Assembly: GCA_052387675.1 (NCBI GenBank) | Contig: JBQTIY010000007.1 | Span: forward strand, 248,001 to 312,000 | Source: JBQTIY01 sp052387675 | GTDB taxonomy: Bacteria; Planctomycetota; B15-G4 | Length of the DNA stretch: 64,000 nucleotides | Direction: 5' to 3' | Shown: positions 54,040 through 61,342 of the stretch, piece by piece | How positions within the stretch are numbered: the stretch's first letter is position 1 | Layout of the letters: each line of letters starts with the position of its first letter | Translations under genes and position numbers: made by a program | The notes under the pieces: generated by a model | Databases searched by the model: none | Seen by the model: the letters and a program-made list of their open reading frames with translations, nothing else | What the model was told of the DNA's origin: nothing

Positions 54040-55614
54040 TTGGACGAGGTCGGGCCGCCGGGCAACCAGTCCCTGCCGCGTCACGCGGCGCGGCTCCCAC
54101 TTGCCCTCGCCGAAGAGGCGCAGTTCGACACCGACGCGCGGCTGTTGCTTGAACGTTTTTGGCGCGACGGCGACAGCGCAGTCTTCACGCAACTTTTCGA
54201 ACTCGCTCACGAACGCCTGCTGCGTTCGGCGCGCAGCATCACCCGCCGCATCGCACCGCAGCTCGAGCCCGAAGACCTCGTGGCAAACTTCATGGCGCGC
54301 CTCTTCACTGACTTGCGCCGGCGCACGGAGTTCGCCACGCAGCAGAGCGAGACCGCCTCGGTGCGCAGCCTGCTGGCGCTGGCGCACACCTCCATGCGCA
54401 ACGACGCACTCGACCAGTTGCGCATGCTGCGCCGCGCCGCCGCGAATGCGCGCGTGTTCCAGGCCACGTGCGATGAACCGATCGATCCCTCCTGCGAAGT
54501 CCTGGCCACGGAAGTCGAAGAGCGCCTCGCCTGCCTCGATGCCGAAGTGCTGCGGCTCTGCCAGGAAAGTTTTGCGGCGCTCGAGCCGCGCGACCAGCAA
54601 GTGCTCGTCGCGCGCGAACTCGTGGGCCTCTCCTACGAGCGTGTCGCCGCGCTGCTGCAGCGCTCGCCGGGCCAAGTGGGCATGGTCATTCGGCGCGCGC
54701 GCCTGCACTTGTTGCAGGGCCTCGGCCAGCGCCTGCCGCGCCTGCGCAGCCCGGACCGCGAGGAGCAGTTGCTGCTGAACAGCCTGCAGTCCGGACTCGA
54801 CCTGGAACAGGGCCCGCGGCATGTGCCGGCCCTGCTGCAGCGCATGCTCGAACGCTCGGCCGCAGCGGCCCGGCGCACACTGGCCGACCTGATTTATGAG
54901 ATGGCCAAGGCCTGCCTCGTGGAGGCTCCGGGCTTCTCAGAGCGCATGCTCATCCAGCGCGAGCCGCGCGACGGCCGCGAAGTGGGCCTGGACTTGCAGC
55001 GCCTGGCCAGCCGGCTGAGTGGTCAACGCGAGGCCGGAAGCGGCGCAACGGACGGCCTCGGTCTGGGGTCCATCGCCAGCACGCGCCCCGCCCCGGCCAC
55101 CGCGCTGGACGATGCACGCGCCTGTCTCGACAAGCTCCACGAAGTGGAAGGCCCCTCCGGACGCCAGCAGGTGGCGCTGGCGCTTTGCTACATCCACGCC
55201 GGCCAGCCGGCCGTGGCCGAGCCGCTGCTGCGCGCCCTGCTCGAGCGTCCGCTGCCCGTGATCACGCGGCAAAACGCCGCGCGCAACCTCACGCTGTCGC
55301 TGCTGCGCCAAGAGCGCCACGCCGAGGCCTTGGACTTCGCCGAGGCCGGGGCGGACGAGTGGCCCGACGATCCAGTGCGTGTGATGAACGTGGCCTATGC
55401 CGCCGCACGCCTCGGGGAGCGCGAGCGCTTCGTCCGCGCGGCCGCACGGCTCGCCGCTCTGCACGCTGCCGAGCCCTCGCCGCGCGTGCGGGCTTGGCTG
55501 CGCGACGACCTGCCGCGCCTGGCACGCGAGTGTCGGCTCGAGATGGCGCTCCCGAGTTCTTCCGATCCGCAGCCCGAACTGCAGAAACCCGACCAGCAGA
55601 AAGTAGCCTCCTGA
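54040..55614 (+). CDS. ECF-type sigma factor with C-terminal TPR-like extension
   Basis: About 524 aa from the TTG at 54040, which has AGGAGAG 5 bases upstream; longer in-frame starts (ATG 53917) are possible. Region 2 occupies residues 38-132 (ELAHERLLRSARSITRRIAP, EPEDLVANFMARLF, NDALDQLRMLRR). Region 4 is 170-226 (LEPRDQQVLVAREL, GLSYERVAALLQRSPGQVGM). After a 150-residue linker a TPR-like helical repeat follows at about 385-500 (ALCYIHAGQPAVAEPLLRAL and similar). C-terminal extensions replace separate anti-sigma control in several ECF groups. It is translationally coupled to the secreted protein gene (TGATG). Confidence 0.82.
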   Translation: MDEVGPPGNQSLPRHAARLPLALAEEAQFDTDARLLLERFWRDGDSAVFTQLFELAHERLLRSARSITRRIAPQLEPEDLVANFMARLFTDLRRRTEFATQQSETASVRSLLALAHTSMRNDALDQLRMLRRAAANARVFQATCDEPIDPSCEVLATEVEERLACLDAEVLRLCQESFAALEPRDQQVLVARELVGLSYERVAALLQRSPGQVGMVIRRARLHLLQGLGQRLPRLRSPDREEQLLLNSLQSGLDLEQGPRHVPALLQRMLERSAAAARRTLADLIYEMAKACLVEAPGFSERMLIQREPRDGREVGLDLQRLASRLSGQREAGSGATDGLGLGSIASTRPAPATALDDARACLDKLHEVEGPSGRQQVALALCYIHAGQPAVAEPLLRALLERPLPVITRQNAARNLTLSLLRQERHAEALDFAEAGADEWPDDPVRVMNVAYAAARLGERERFVRAAARLAALHAAEPSPRVRAWLRDDLPRLARECRLEMALPSSSDPQPELQKPDQQKVAS

Positions 55615-56303
55615 TGAGACTGACCCGCCTGCATGCCCGAGCCGCGTCGGTACTGCGACTCAGCGCGGCACTTCTGATTCTCGCCGGACTCGTCGCTGCC
55701 CAGTCCGGGTCGCGCGTCGGCGGCGTCCAGGCCGGCACCGATGGAGTGGGCGGCATTGAGAAGACGGCCGGCAACACGCCCAGCGCGCTGCCCGCCGGCA
55801 GCACGGCCGGTCCGACCAATACACCGCCGCCGGCCTTGGCCCACCTCCGCACGCCGCTGGGCCACCAGTCCACGGCCTGGTTCAACCTCGGTCACAGCCT
55901 GCCGGGCAGCAGCTCGCCCGTCCTGCTTGGGCTCCTCAACCCTGAGTCCGAAGCCGACTCTCGGGAGAGCCTCCCGCGACTCGTCGACGGCGCAACCGGG
56001 ACAACGTTACACACCACCTTGCATGTCTCGGGCGCGCTGCCCGGCGCACCGGCGCTGCTGATCATCGGCACGCAGGCGGCAAACCTGCCCTTCCGTGGCG
56101 GAGTCCTGGCTCCCTTGCCGCAGATCGTGCTCGGCGGTCTTGCCGCGGACAGCGCCGGAGAAATCCGCCTCAGCGGCCCGCTGCCCCTGCAGCTCGCGCC
56201 GGAGGCGCAGTTCGTGGTCCAGTTCTGGCTCGCCGATCCGGGCGCACCGCAGGGCTTGGCCGCGAGCAATGCTCTCGTGTTGCTGGCGGGCCACCCGCGC
56301 TGA
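55614..56303 (+). CDS. Secreted protein of unknown function with shared C-terminal module
   Basis: A 229-aa exported protein; signal peptide in residues 1-30 (LRLSAALLILAGLVAAQ). The mature start is a Gly/Ser/Thr linker. The last 110 residues carry the module also at the end of the propeller protein: ANLPFRGGVLAPLPQI and FWLADPGAPQGLAASNALV. No enzyme motif is present. The start codon overlaps the sigma-TPR gene stop by one base, so the sigma factor and this protein are made together, which suggests a surface target or signal partner. Confidence 0.75.
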   Translation: MRLTRLHARAASVLRLSAALLILAGLVAAQSGSRVGGVQAGTDGVGGIEKTAGNTPSALPAGSTAGPTNTPPPALAHLRTPLGHQSTAWFNLGHSLPGSSSPVLLGLLNPESEADSRESLPRLVDGATGTTLHTTLHVSGALPGAPALLIIGTQAANLPFRGGVLAPLPQIVLGGLAADSAGEIRLSGPLPLQLAPEAQFVVQFWLADPGAPQGLAASNALVLLAGHPR

Positions 56304-56385
56304 GCGGTAGGCTCGCCGCCCGAACACAGCCGGGATTTGCGGTGCGCCGGGCAGGCCGCCGCGCAACGCAGGACTTCACGCAGAC

Positions 56386-57180
56386 ATGGCCGGTCCGTCC
56401 GACGAACTCGTCGATCGCATCGCCGCGTTGCTCGGCCTCGCCGCCGACAGCGAGGACCCGAGCGTCGGCCGCCCCGATCTCTCGCGCGACGAGCATGTGG
56501 ATGAGCTCGCCGGCCGGCTGCTGCAGCACTTCCGCGAACGCGACGACTCGCAGGCCTTCGCCCTGCTGGTCGAGCTGACTCAGCCGCGCCTCTCGCGTCT
56601 GGCGCGGCTCATCACGCGCCAGATCGGCCTGGCCGTGGATTCCGAGGATCTCGTGGCCGGCTTCTTCGCGCGCATCTTTGTGGACACGCGCAAGCGGCAG
56701 CCCTACGTGGCGCGTTTTGTGGGCCTCGCGCGCACCGCGATGCGCAACGATGCCTTGGGCCAGCTCCGCCAGTACAAGCGCGCGGCCGCGCGCCACGAGA
56801 TCTGGGGGCGGCGGCGCCTCTCGGAGCCGGGCAGCGATCCCGCGCATTCGGCCGAGCAAGCGGAGCAAGACGCCCGCCTGCCGCGCCTCGGCACGCTCTT
56901 CCTCGCCGTCGTCGGGCAGTGCTTCCACGAACTGGCCGAGCGCGAGCGCCGCGTGCTGCTGGCGCGCGAAGTGGACAAGCTCAGTTACGACGGCATCGCC
57001 GAAGACATGTCCCTGCCGCGCGGTCAGGTCGGCATGATCGTGAAGCGCGCGCGCGAGCGGCTGCGCCTGCGCATCGACGCGACCTTCTCAAGGCTCGGCC
57101 AGCCGCATCCACTGCTGGAGGAGCCACGCGTCGCCGTAGAATCCCCCTCTCGCCATCACGAGGCTCGCAGCGCTCCATGA
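56386..57180 (+). CDS. ECF-type RNA polymerase sigma factor
   Basis: A 264-aa sigma factor. Region 2 is at about 45-130 (ELAGRLLQHFRERDDSQAFA, SEDLVAGFFARIF, MRNDALGQLRQYKRAA). Region 4 is at about 180-235 (LAERERRVLLAREVDKLSYD, GIAEDMSLPRGQVGMIVKRA). Similar overall to the neighbouring sigma factor at 54040 and to the truncated one at 53471, so the three are paralogues in one cluster. It is followed by a coupled small gene (ATGA overlap). No anti-sigma gene is recognised. Confidence 0.88.
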   Translation: MAGPSDELVDRIAALLGLAADSEDPSVGRPDLSRDEHVDELAGRLLQHFRERDDSQAFALLVELTQPRLSRLARLITRQIGLAVDSEDLVAGFFARIFVDTRKRQPYVARFVGLARTAMRNDALGQLRQYKRAAARHEIWGRRRLSEPGSDPAHSAEQAEQDARLPRLGTLFLAVVGQCFHELAERERRVLLAREVDKLSYDGIAEDMSLPRGQVGMIVKRARERLRLRIDATFSRLGQPHPLLEEPRVAVESPSRHHEARSAP

Positions 57181-57608
57181 GCGGCAAGAAGCACAAGCCC
57201 AAGTCACGCCGGCGGAGCGGTGCGGCGCTCGTTGCCTTGTCGGCGCTCGCGGCGCCGGCCACGCAGCCCGTGCAGGCCAATCTGAACGTTGCGGTCGCGA
57301 CGGCGCAGCGGCTGCTGGCCGACCTGCTGCACGACGCGGCGCAAGCACGCCTCGCTCCGGCAGCGACCGCCGCCGGCCCCGCGCGCGAGCGGCAGTTGCG
57401 CACACTCTGCGCGCGTCTGCAGGGCCTCGGTGTGCCCATCGCCCTGCGCGAACTGCCGCGCCCCGGCAGCCACGCGGCCGGCACAGCCGCCCGGCGCGCC
57501 GACAACCGCCGCGCGGCCAAGCGCTTCGCGCAGCTCTTGCAGCGCCTGGAAGGGCCCACGGCTCGCAGCGCCAAGCTCCTCGCCGACTGCGCGGCGCGCC
57601 AGCTCTGA
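57177..57608 (+). CDS. Hypothetical protein coupled to the sigma-factor gene
   Basis: A 143-aa protein not recognised. A basic N-terminus (MSGKKHKPKSRRRSG) is followed by Ala-rich helix-forming sequence and a basic C-terminal half with NRRAAKRFAQLLQRLEGPTA. Its ATG overlaps the sigma stop by 4 bases, which is the classic position of an anti-sigma or regulatory partner, but no membrane segment or zinc-binding motif was seen. Coding is supported by the overlap and by the continuous frame. Confidence 0.55.
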   Translation: MSGKKHKPKSRRRSGAALVALSALAAPATQPVQANLNVAVATAQRLLADLLHDAAQARLAPAATAAGPARERQLRTLCARLQGLGVPIALRELPRPGSHAAGTAARRADNRRAAKRFAQLLQRLEGPTARSAKLLADCAARQL

Positions 57609-57653
57609 AGGGGTGAAGCGCTCGCCGCGCCGCTCTTAGACCTCCGCCACCAG

Positions 57654-58781
57654 CTAGACCTCCGGCAGCAGGCCGCGCTCGGCGAGATCTTCGGCCAAGA
57701 GCACCGCGCCGCCCGCCGCGCCCAGCACGGCGTTGTGCGACAGCACGACGTACTTCACGCCGCCCAGCACGGGCTCGGGCCGCAGGCGTCCGACCACGGT
57801 CGTGAGTCCGCGGCCTTCGTCGCGATCGAGCAGCGGCTGCGGACGATCAGGCTCGCTGCGCACCAGGATCCAGCGTGCCGGCCGGCTCGGCAGCGCGCGC
57901 CCGCGCCAGGGATCCTCGGCCGCGAAGAGCGCGGCGACTTCGGCCGGCTCGGCCGGGCGCTCCAGTCCCACGCTCACGGCGAGCGTGTGCCCATGCTCCA
58001 CCGGCACGCGCGTACACGTGCCCGAGATCGCAAAGTGGGCTCCCAAGATCTTGCGCGTCTCGGCCTCGACCTTCTCCTCTTCCTCGGCGATGAAGGGCAG
58101 GATGTTGCCGGCCACGGCGGCGGCCACCTGCGGCGCGCGCGAGCCGACGCCCGAGACCGCCTGCAGCGAGGTGAAGCTCACGGCGCGCACACCAAAGACG
58201 CGCTGCAGCGGAGCTAGCGTGACGGCCAGACCCACGGCCGTGCAGTTGGGGCCCGGAGCCAGAAAGCCACGCCAGCCGTGCGCACGCTGCTGGCGCGCCA
58301 ACAAGGCCGCATGCTCGCCATTGACGCCGGCCAGCAGCAGCGGCGAGTCGGCGTCCATGCGCCAGGCGGAGGCCGTGGAGAAAACCGGCGTCGTCTCGGC
58401 GAGCCGCGCTTCGATCTCGCGCGCCGGTCCCGAGGGCAGCGTGGAGAAGACGGCGGCGAGGCCGCGCGGATCGAACTCGGCGGCATCACCGAGAACCAGA
58501 TCGAGCAGGGCCGCGGGCAGCGCCGCGGAAGGCGCCCCGGAAGGCGTTTGCCCGGCGGCGCGCGCCGCTGACGGCGGCGCGGCAATGGTCGCGGCCCAAG
58601 CCTCGCCGTCGGCCTGGCGTTCGGCGAGCACATCTCCCAGCCGCCGCCCCACCGCGGCGGAGGAAGCTGCCACGGCGGTGATCTCGAACCAGGGATGGTG
58701 CGCGAGCGCTGCGAGAGCCTGCCGCCCCGCCACACCACTCGCTCCGACGATGCCGACCGGGCGGCGCTCAGCCACGCTCAC
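57654..58781 (-). CDS. asd: Aspartate-semialdehyde dehydrogenase (archaeal/fungal-type)
   Basis: Second step of the aspartate pathway: reduces aspartyl phosphate to aspartate semialdehyde with NADPH. About 375 aa. VGIVGASGVAGRQAL is the NADP loop, GPNCTAVGLAV carries the catalytic Cys, and RVPVEHGHTLAVSV the catalytic His. The layout (long form, His in VEHGH) is the archaeal/fungal type. GTG 58781 (or GTG 58775) is chosen because the frame upstream belongs to lysC. It overlaps lysC by 14 bases and ends the dapA-lysC-asd operon. Confidence 0.92.
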   Translation of the reverse strand: MSVAERRPVGIVGASGVAGRQALAALAHHPWFEITAVAASSAAVGRRLGDVLAERQADGEAWAATIAAPPSAARAAGQTPSGAPSAALPAALLDLVLGDAAEFDPRGLAAVFSTLPSGPAREIEARLAETTPVFSTASAWRMDADSPLLLAGVNGEHAALLARQQRAHGWRGFLAPGPNCTAVGLAVTLAPLQRVFGVRAVSFTSLQAVSGVGSRAPQVAAAVAGNILPFIAEEEEKVEAETRKILGAHFAISGTCTRVPVEHGHTLAVSVGLERPAEPAEVAALFAAEDPWRGRALPSRPARWILVRSEPDRPQPLLDRDEGRGLTTVVGRLRPEPVLGGVKYVVLSHNAVLGAAGGAVLLAEDLAERGLLPEV

Positions 58782-60234
58782 GGCTCGCGCGTGCGGCGGG
58801 CCGCGCGGGCACCGGCTCGCCGAAGAACTCTGCATGCAGCGCGGTGAGCGCGCGGGCGAGATCGCCCTCGGCCAGCGCGCAGGACAGGCCCACATCGCCC
58901 GGCCCGTGGCTGAGCAGCCGCGATTCCACGCCGAGCCGGCCCAGACAGCCGAGCACGCGGCCGAGGATGGCCGGATCGCCGGTCACGCCATCGCCGACAA
59001 TGCCCAACAGCGCCAGCGGCTCGTGCACGCTCACGTGCGCCGACTCGCCGCCCGGACCAGGCATGAGCTTCAGCGTGCGGCGCACGAGCGCGGCGTCAGT
59101 GCGATCAATGCTGAAGGAGAGCGAGGCCATCGAGCTGGAAACGGCGTCCACATTCACGCCCGCCGCGCCGACGGCGCTGAGGATGCGGCCGGCCACGCCG
59201 GGCTCGTTGATCATGGCGGCGTCTTCCACGCGCACGACGGCCACGCCGCGCCGGGCCGCGAGCGCCGCCACAGCACCGCCCGAGCGCTGGCCTCCGCCTG
59301 GCCGCCCAAGCGCCGCGGCGGGCCGCTCGACGAGCCGCGTGCCCGGCGCATCGACATCCTCGATGCAGCGCACGCTCACGGCCACCGGCAGTCCGCGCAG
59401 CGGGTCGAGGCAGCGCGGGTGCAGGATGCGCGCACCGTAGAGTCCGAGTTCGCAGGCTTCGTCGAAGGAGAGCTCGGGGAGTAGGCGCGCCGAGGGCACT
59501 TCGCGCGGATCGGCGGTCATGAAACCCGGCACGTCCTTCCACAACTCCAGGCCCTGCGCGTTCAGACAGGCCGCGGCGACACCGGCGGTGTAATCACTGC
59601 CGCCGCGGCCGAAGAGCAGCACGTCGCCGTCGGTATTGATGCCGTAAAAGCCGGTGAGCACCAGCACGCGATCGTGGAGTTCATGCTGCAGCGCGGCGAG
59701 GCGCTCGGTGGTGGCGGGCAGGTCGCAGGAGGCGACGCGGTAGCCGCCCATCGCCACGATGCCGGCCTCTTCAGCGGTCACGGCGCGGGCATCGGCGCCG
59801 GCGGCCAGCACGGCCGCGGCCACGAGCGGCGCTGCCAGGCGCTCGCCGTGCGCCATGACCAGGTCGCGCGAGCGCGGCGTGAGTTCCCCGGTGAGGCGAA
59901 TGCCGGTGAGCAGGCGTTCGGCGCCGTCGAGCAGCGGGCGGAGGCGGAAGCGCACCGCCTCGGCGTCGGGCAGAGCCGCGCAGGCCGCCTCGTGCTGGCG
60001 CTGCAAGCGCTCCATCGCATCGCGCACCATCTCGTGACCGGAGCGCGGATCGAGCGCGAGGAGTGCGGCTTGCTCCAGCGCGTCGGTGACGCCGCGCAGC
60101 GCCGAGACCACCACCAGCAATCGCTCGCCGCGGGCGCGCCGCTGCGCCAGCGCCGCGGCCACGCGCGTGAGACCGGCCGCATCGCCCAGAAGACCGCCGC
60201 CCACCTTGACGACGGTGAGGGTTGGCGCGTTCAC
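58768..60234 (-). CDS. lysC: Aspartate kinase
   Basis: First step of the aspartate pathway: phosphorylates L-aspartate. 488 aa with KVGGG at 10-14 (KFGG-type), the GRGGSDYTA nucleotide/Asp site, DVPGFMTADPR, and two C-terminal ACT-like domains (VVRVEDAAMINEPGVAGRIL and LALLGIVGDGVTGD) that suggest feedback control by lysine or threonine. It overlaps dapA by 4 bases and asd by 14 bases. A Ser/Ala/Gly-rich insert (GRPGGGQRSGG) sits between catalytic and ACT domains. Confidence 0.94.
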   Translation of the reverse strand: MNAPTLTVVKVGGGLLGDAAGLTRVAAALAQRRARGERLLVVVSALRGVTDALEQAALLALDPRSGHEMVRDAMERLQRQHEAACAALPDAEAVRFRLRPLLDGAERLLTGIRLTGELTPRSRDLVMAHGERLAAPLVAAAVLAAGADARAVTAEEAGIVAMGGYRVASCDLPATTERLAALQHELHDRVLVLTGFYGINTDGDVLLFGRGGSDYTAGVAAACLNAQGLELWKDVPGFMTADPREVPSARLLPELSFDEACELGLYGARILHPRCLDPLRGLPVAVSVRCIEDVDAPGTRLVERPAAALGRPGGGQRSGGAVAALAARRGVAVVRVEDAAMINEPGVAGRILSAVGAAGVNVDAVSSSMASLSFSIDRTDAALVRRTLKLMPGPGGESAHVSVHEPLALLGIVGDGVTGDPAILGRVLGCLGRLGVESRLLSHGPGDVGLSCALAEGDLARALTALHAEFFGEPVPARPAARASRERG

Positions 60235-61244
60235 CCCGCCGCCGTCTCGAGCGCCGTGACGGGCGTGAAGGCCGCGCGCAGCGCCGACAGTGGCGAGGGC
60301 TGGCGCCGCTCGACCAAACGCAGCACCTCGCGCACGCGGGCCAAGCTGGCCGGCCCCATCGCGGCCAGCGGGGCGCGCACGTCGCCGGACATGACGCTGA
60401 GCAGCCCGAGGGCCGCCTTGACCGGCACCGGATTCTTGCTGCGCTGCGGCACTTTGACCACGTCCCCGCGCAGCAGGATCTGCTCCTCGGCCGTCACGCC
60501 CATGAGTTCGAAGAGCGGCTGGAGGCTGTCGTGCAGTTCGCGCGCGCGCGCTGCCTGCAGCGCCGCCGCGGCGTCGTGCAGAGCGCGCATGGCCGTGGGT
60601 GCGAGGTTGCTCGTCACCGTGCAGCCGCCGTGGGCGCGGATGTGCGGATCGATCATCGCGTCGCGCAGCAGCGCGTCATCGCCGCAAAGCAACAGGAAGT
60701 CTTCGCCGCAGAGCGCGCGCACGCGCTCCATGCGGGCCAGTCGGCCGGTGGCGTCCTTGACGCCGACGACATTGGGATGTTCCTCGACCAGCCGGGCTAG
60801 GTCATCGGGCAAGAGTTCGGTGCCCGTGCGCGCGGGGACGGCATAGGGGAAGAGGCGCGCCTCGGGCAGGGCCGCGGCCACGGCGCCGTGCCAACTCTCG
60901 CGCAGCGCCGCGCTGCTCGCGCCGCTGTAGGGCGCATCGACGAGCAAGAGGTCGCGCACGCCGAGCTGCAGGGCCCGGCGGCCGCGCGCGATGACCTCGG
61001 GCAGAGCGCCCGGCCCGATGGCCAGCATGATCTGCTCGGGCCGCGCCTGTTCGAGCGCGGCATCGAGCAGTGCATGCCGCTCGGCCTCACTGAGAGCTGT
61101 CGCCTCGCCCGTCGTGCCGGCGACCAGCACCTGATCGGTGCCGTGATCGAGTTGAAAACGCACCAGCCTCGCGTAGCACGCGAGGTCCGGCGCCATCCCG
61201 CCCTTTGTGAAGGGCGTCACCAGAGCCGTCACCAACATCGCCAT
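60231..61244 (-). CDS. dapA: 4-hydroxy-tetrahydrodipicolinate synthase
   Basis: Condenses aspartate semialdehyde with pyruvate at the branch to lysine and meso-diaminopimelate. About 337 aa; ATG 61244 is used, ATG 61238 is a close alternative. GTTGE at 43-47, DAPYSGAS at 103-110 (Tyr106, in place of PYYNKP), PYAVPARTGTEL with Tyr134, and GVKDATG with the Schiff-base Lys163. First gene of the operon with lysC and asd. The C-terminal 40 residues exceed the usual length. Confidence 0.92.
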   Translation of the reverse strand: MAMLVTALVTPFTKGGMAPDLACYARLVRFQLDHGTDQVLVAGTTGEATALSEAERHALLDAALEQARPEQIMLAIGPGALPEVIARGRRALQLGVRDLLLVDAPYSGASSAALRESWHGAVAAALPEARLFPYAVPARTGTELLPDDLARLVEEHPNVVGVKDATGRLARMERVRALCGEDFLLLCGDDALLRDAMIDPHIRAHGGCTVTSNLAPTAMRALHDAAAALQAARARELHDSLQPLFELMGVTAEEQILLRGDVVKVPQRSKNPVPVKAALGLLSVMSGDVRAPLAAMGPASLARVREVLRLVERRQPSPLSALRAAFTPVTALETAAG

Positions 61245-61342
61245 TGCCTCCCACGCCGTCTGCCGAATCGCGCGGGGCCGGCCGCCAGCCGTCACCCGCC
61301 GCGAGGCGCCACTCTAGCAGTCCGAGCGCGACGGTTCAGGAG

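Noticed and set aside
61245..61342. Possible lysine riboswitch upstream of dapA
   Set aside because: The gap to the next gene is only about 98 bases and no lysine-box pattern is visible.
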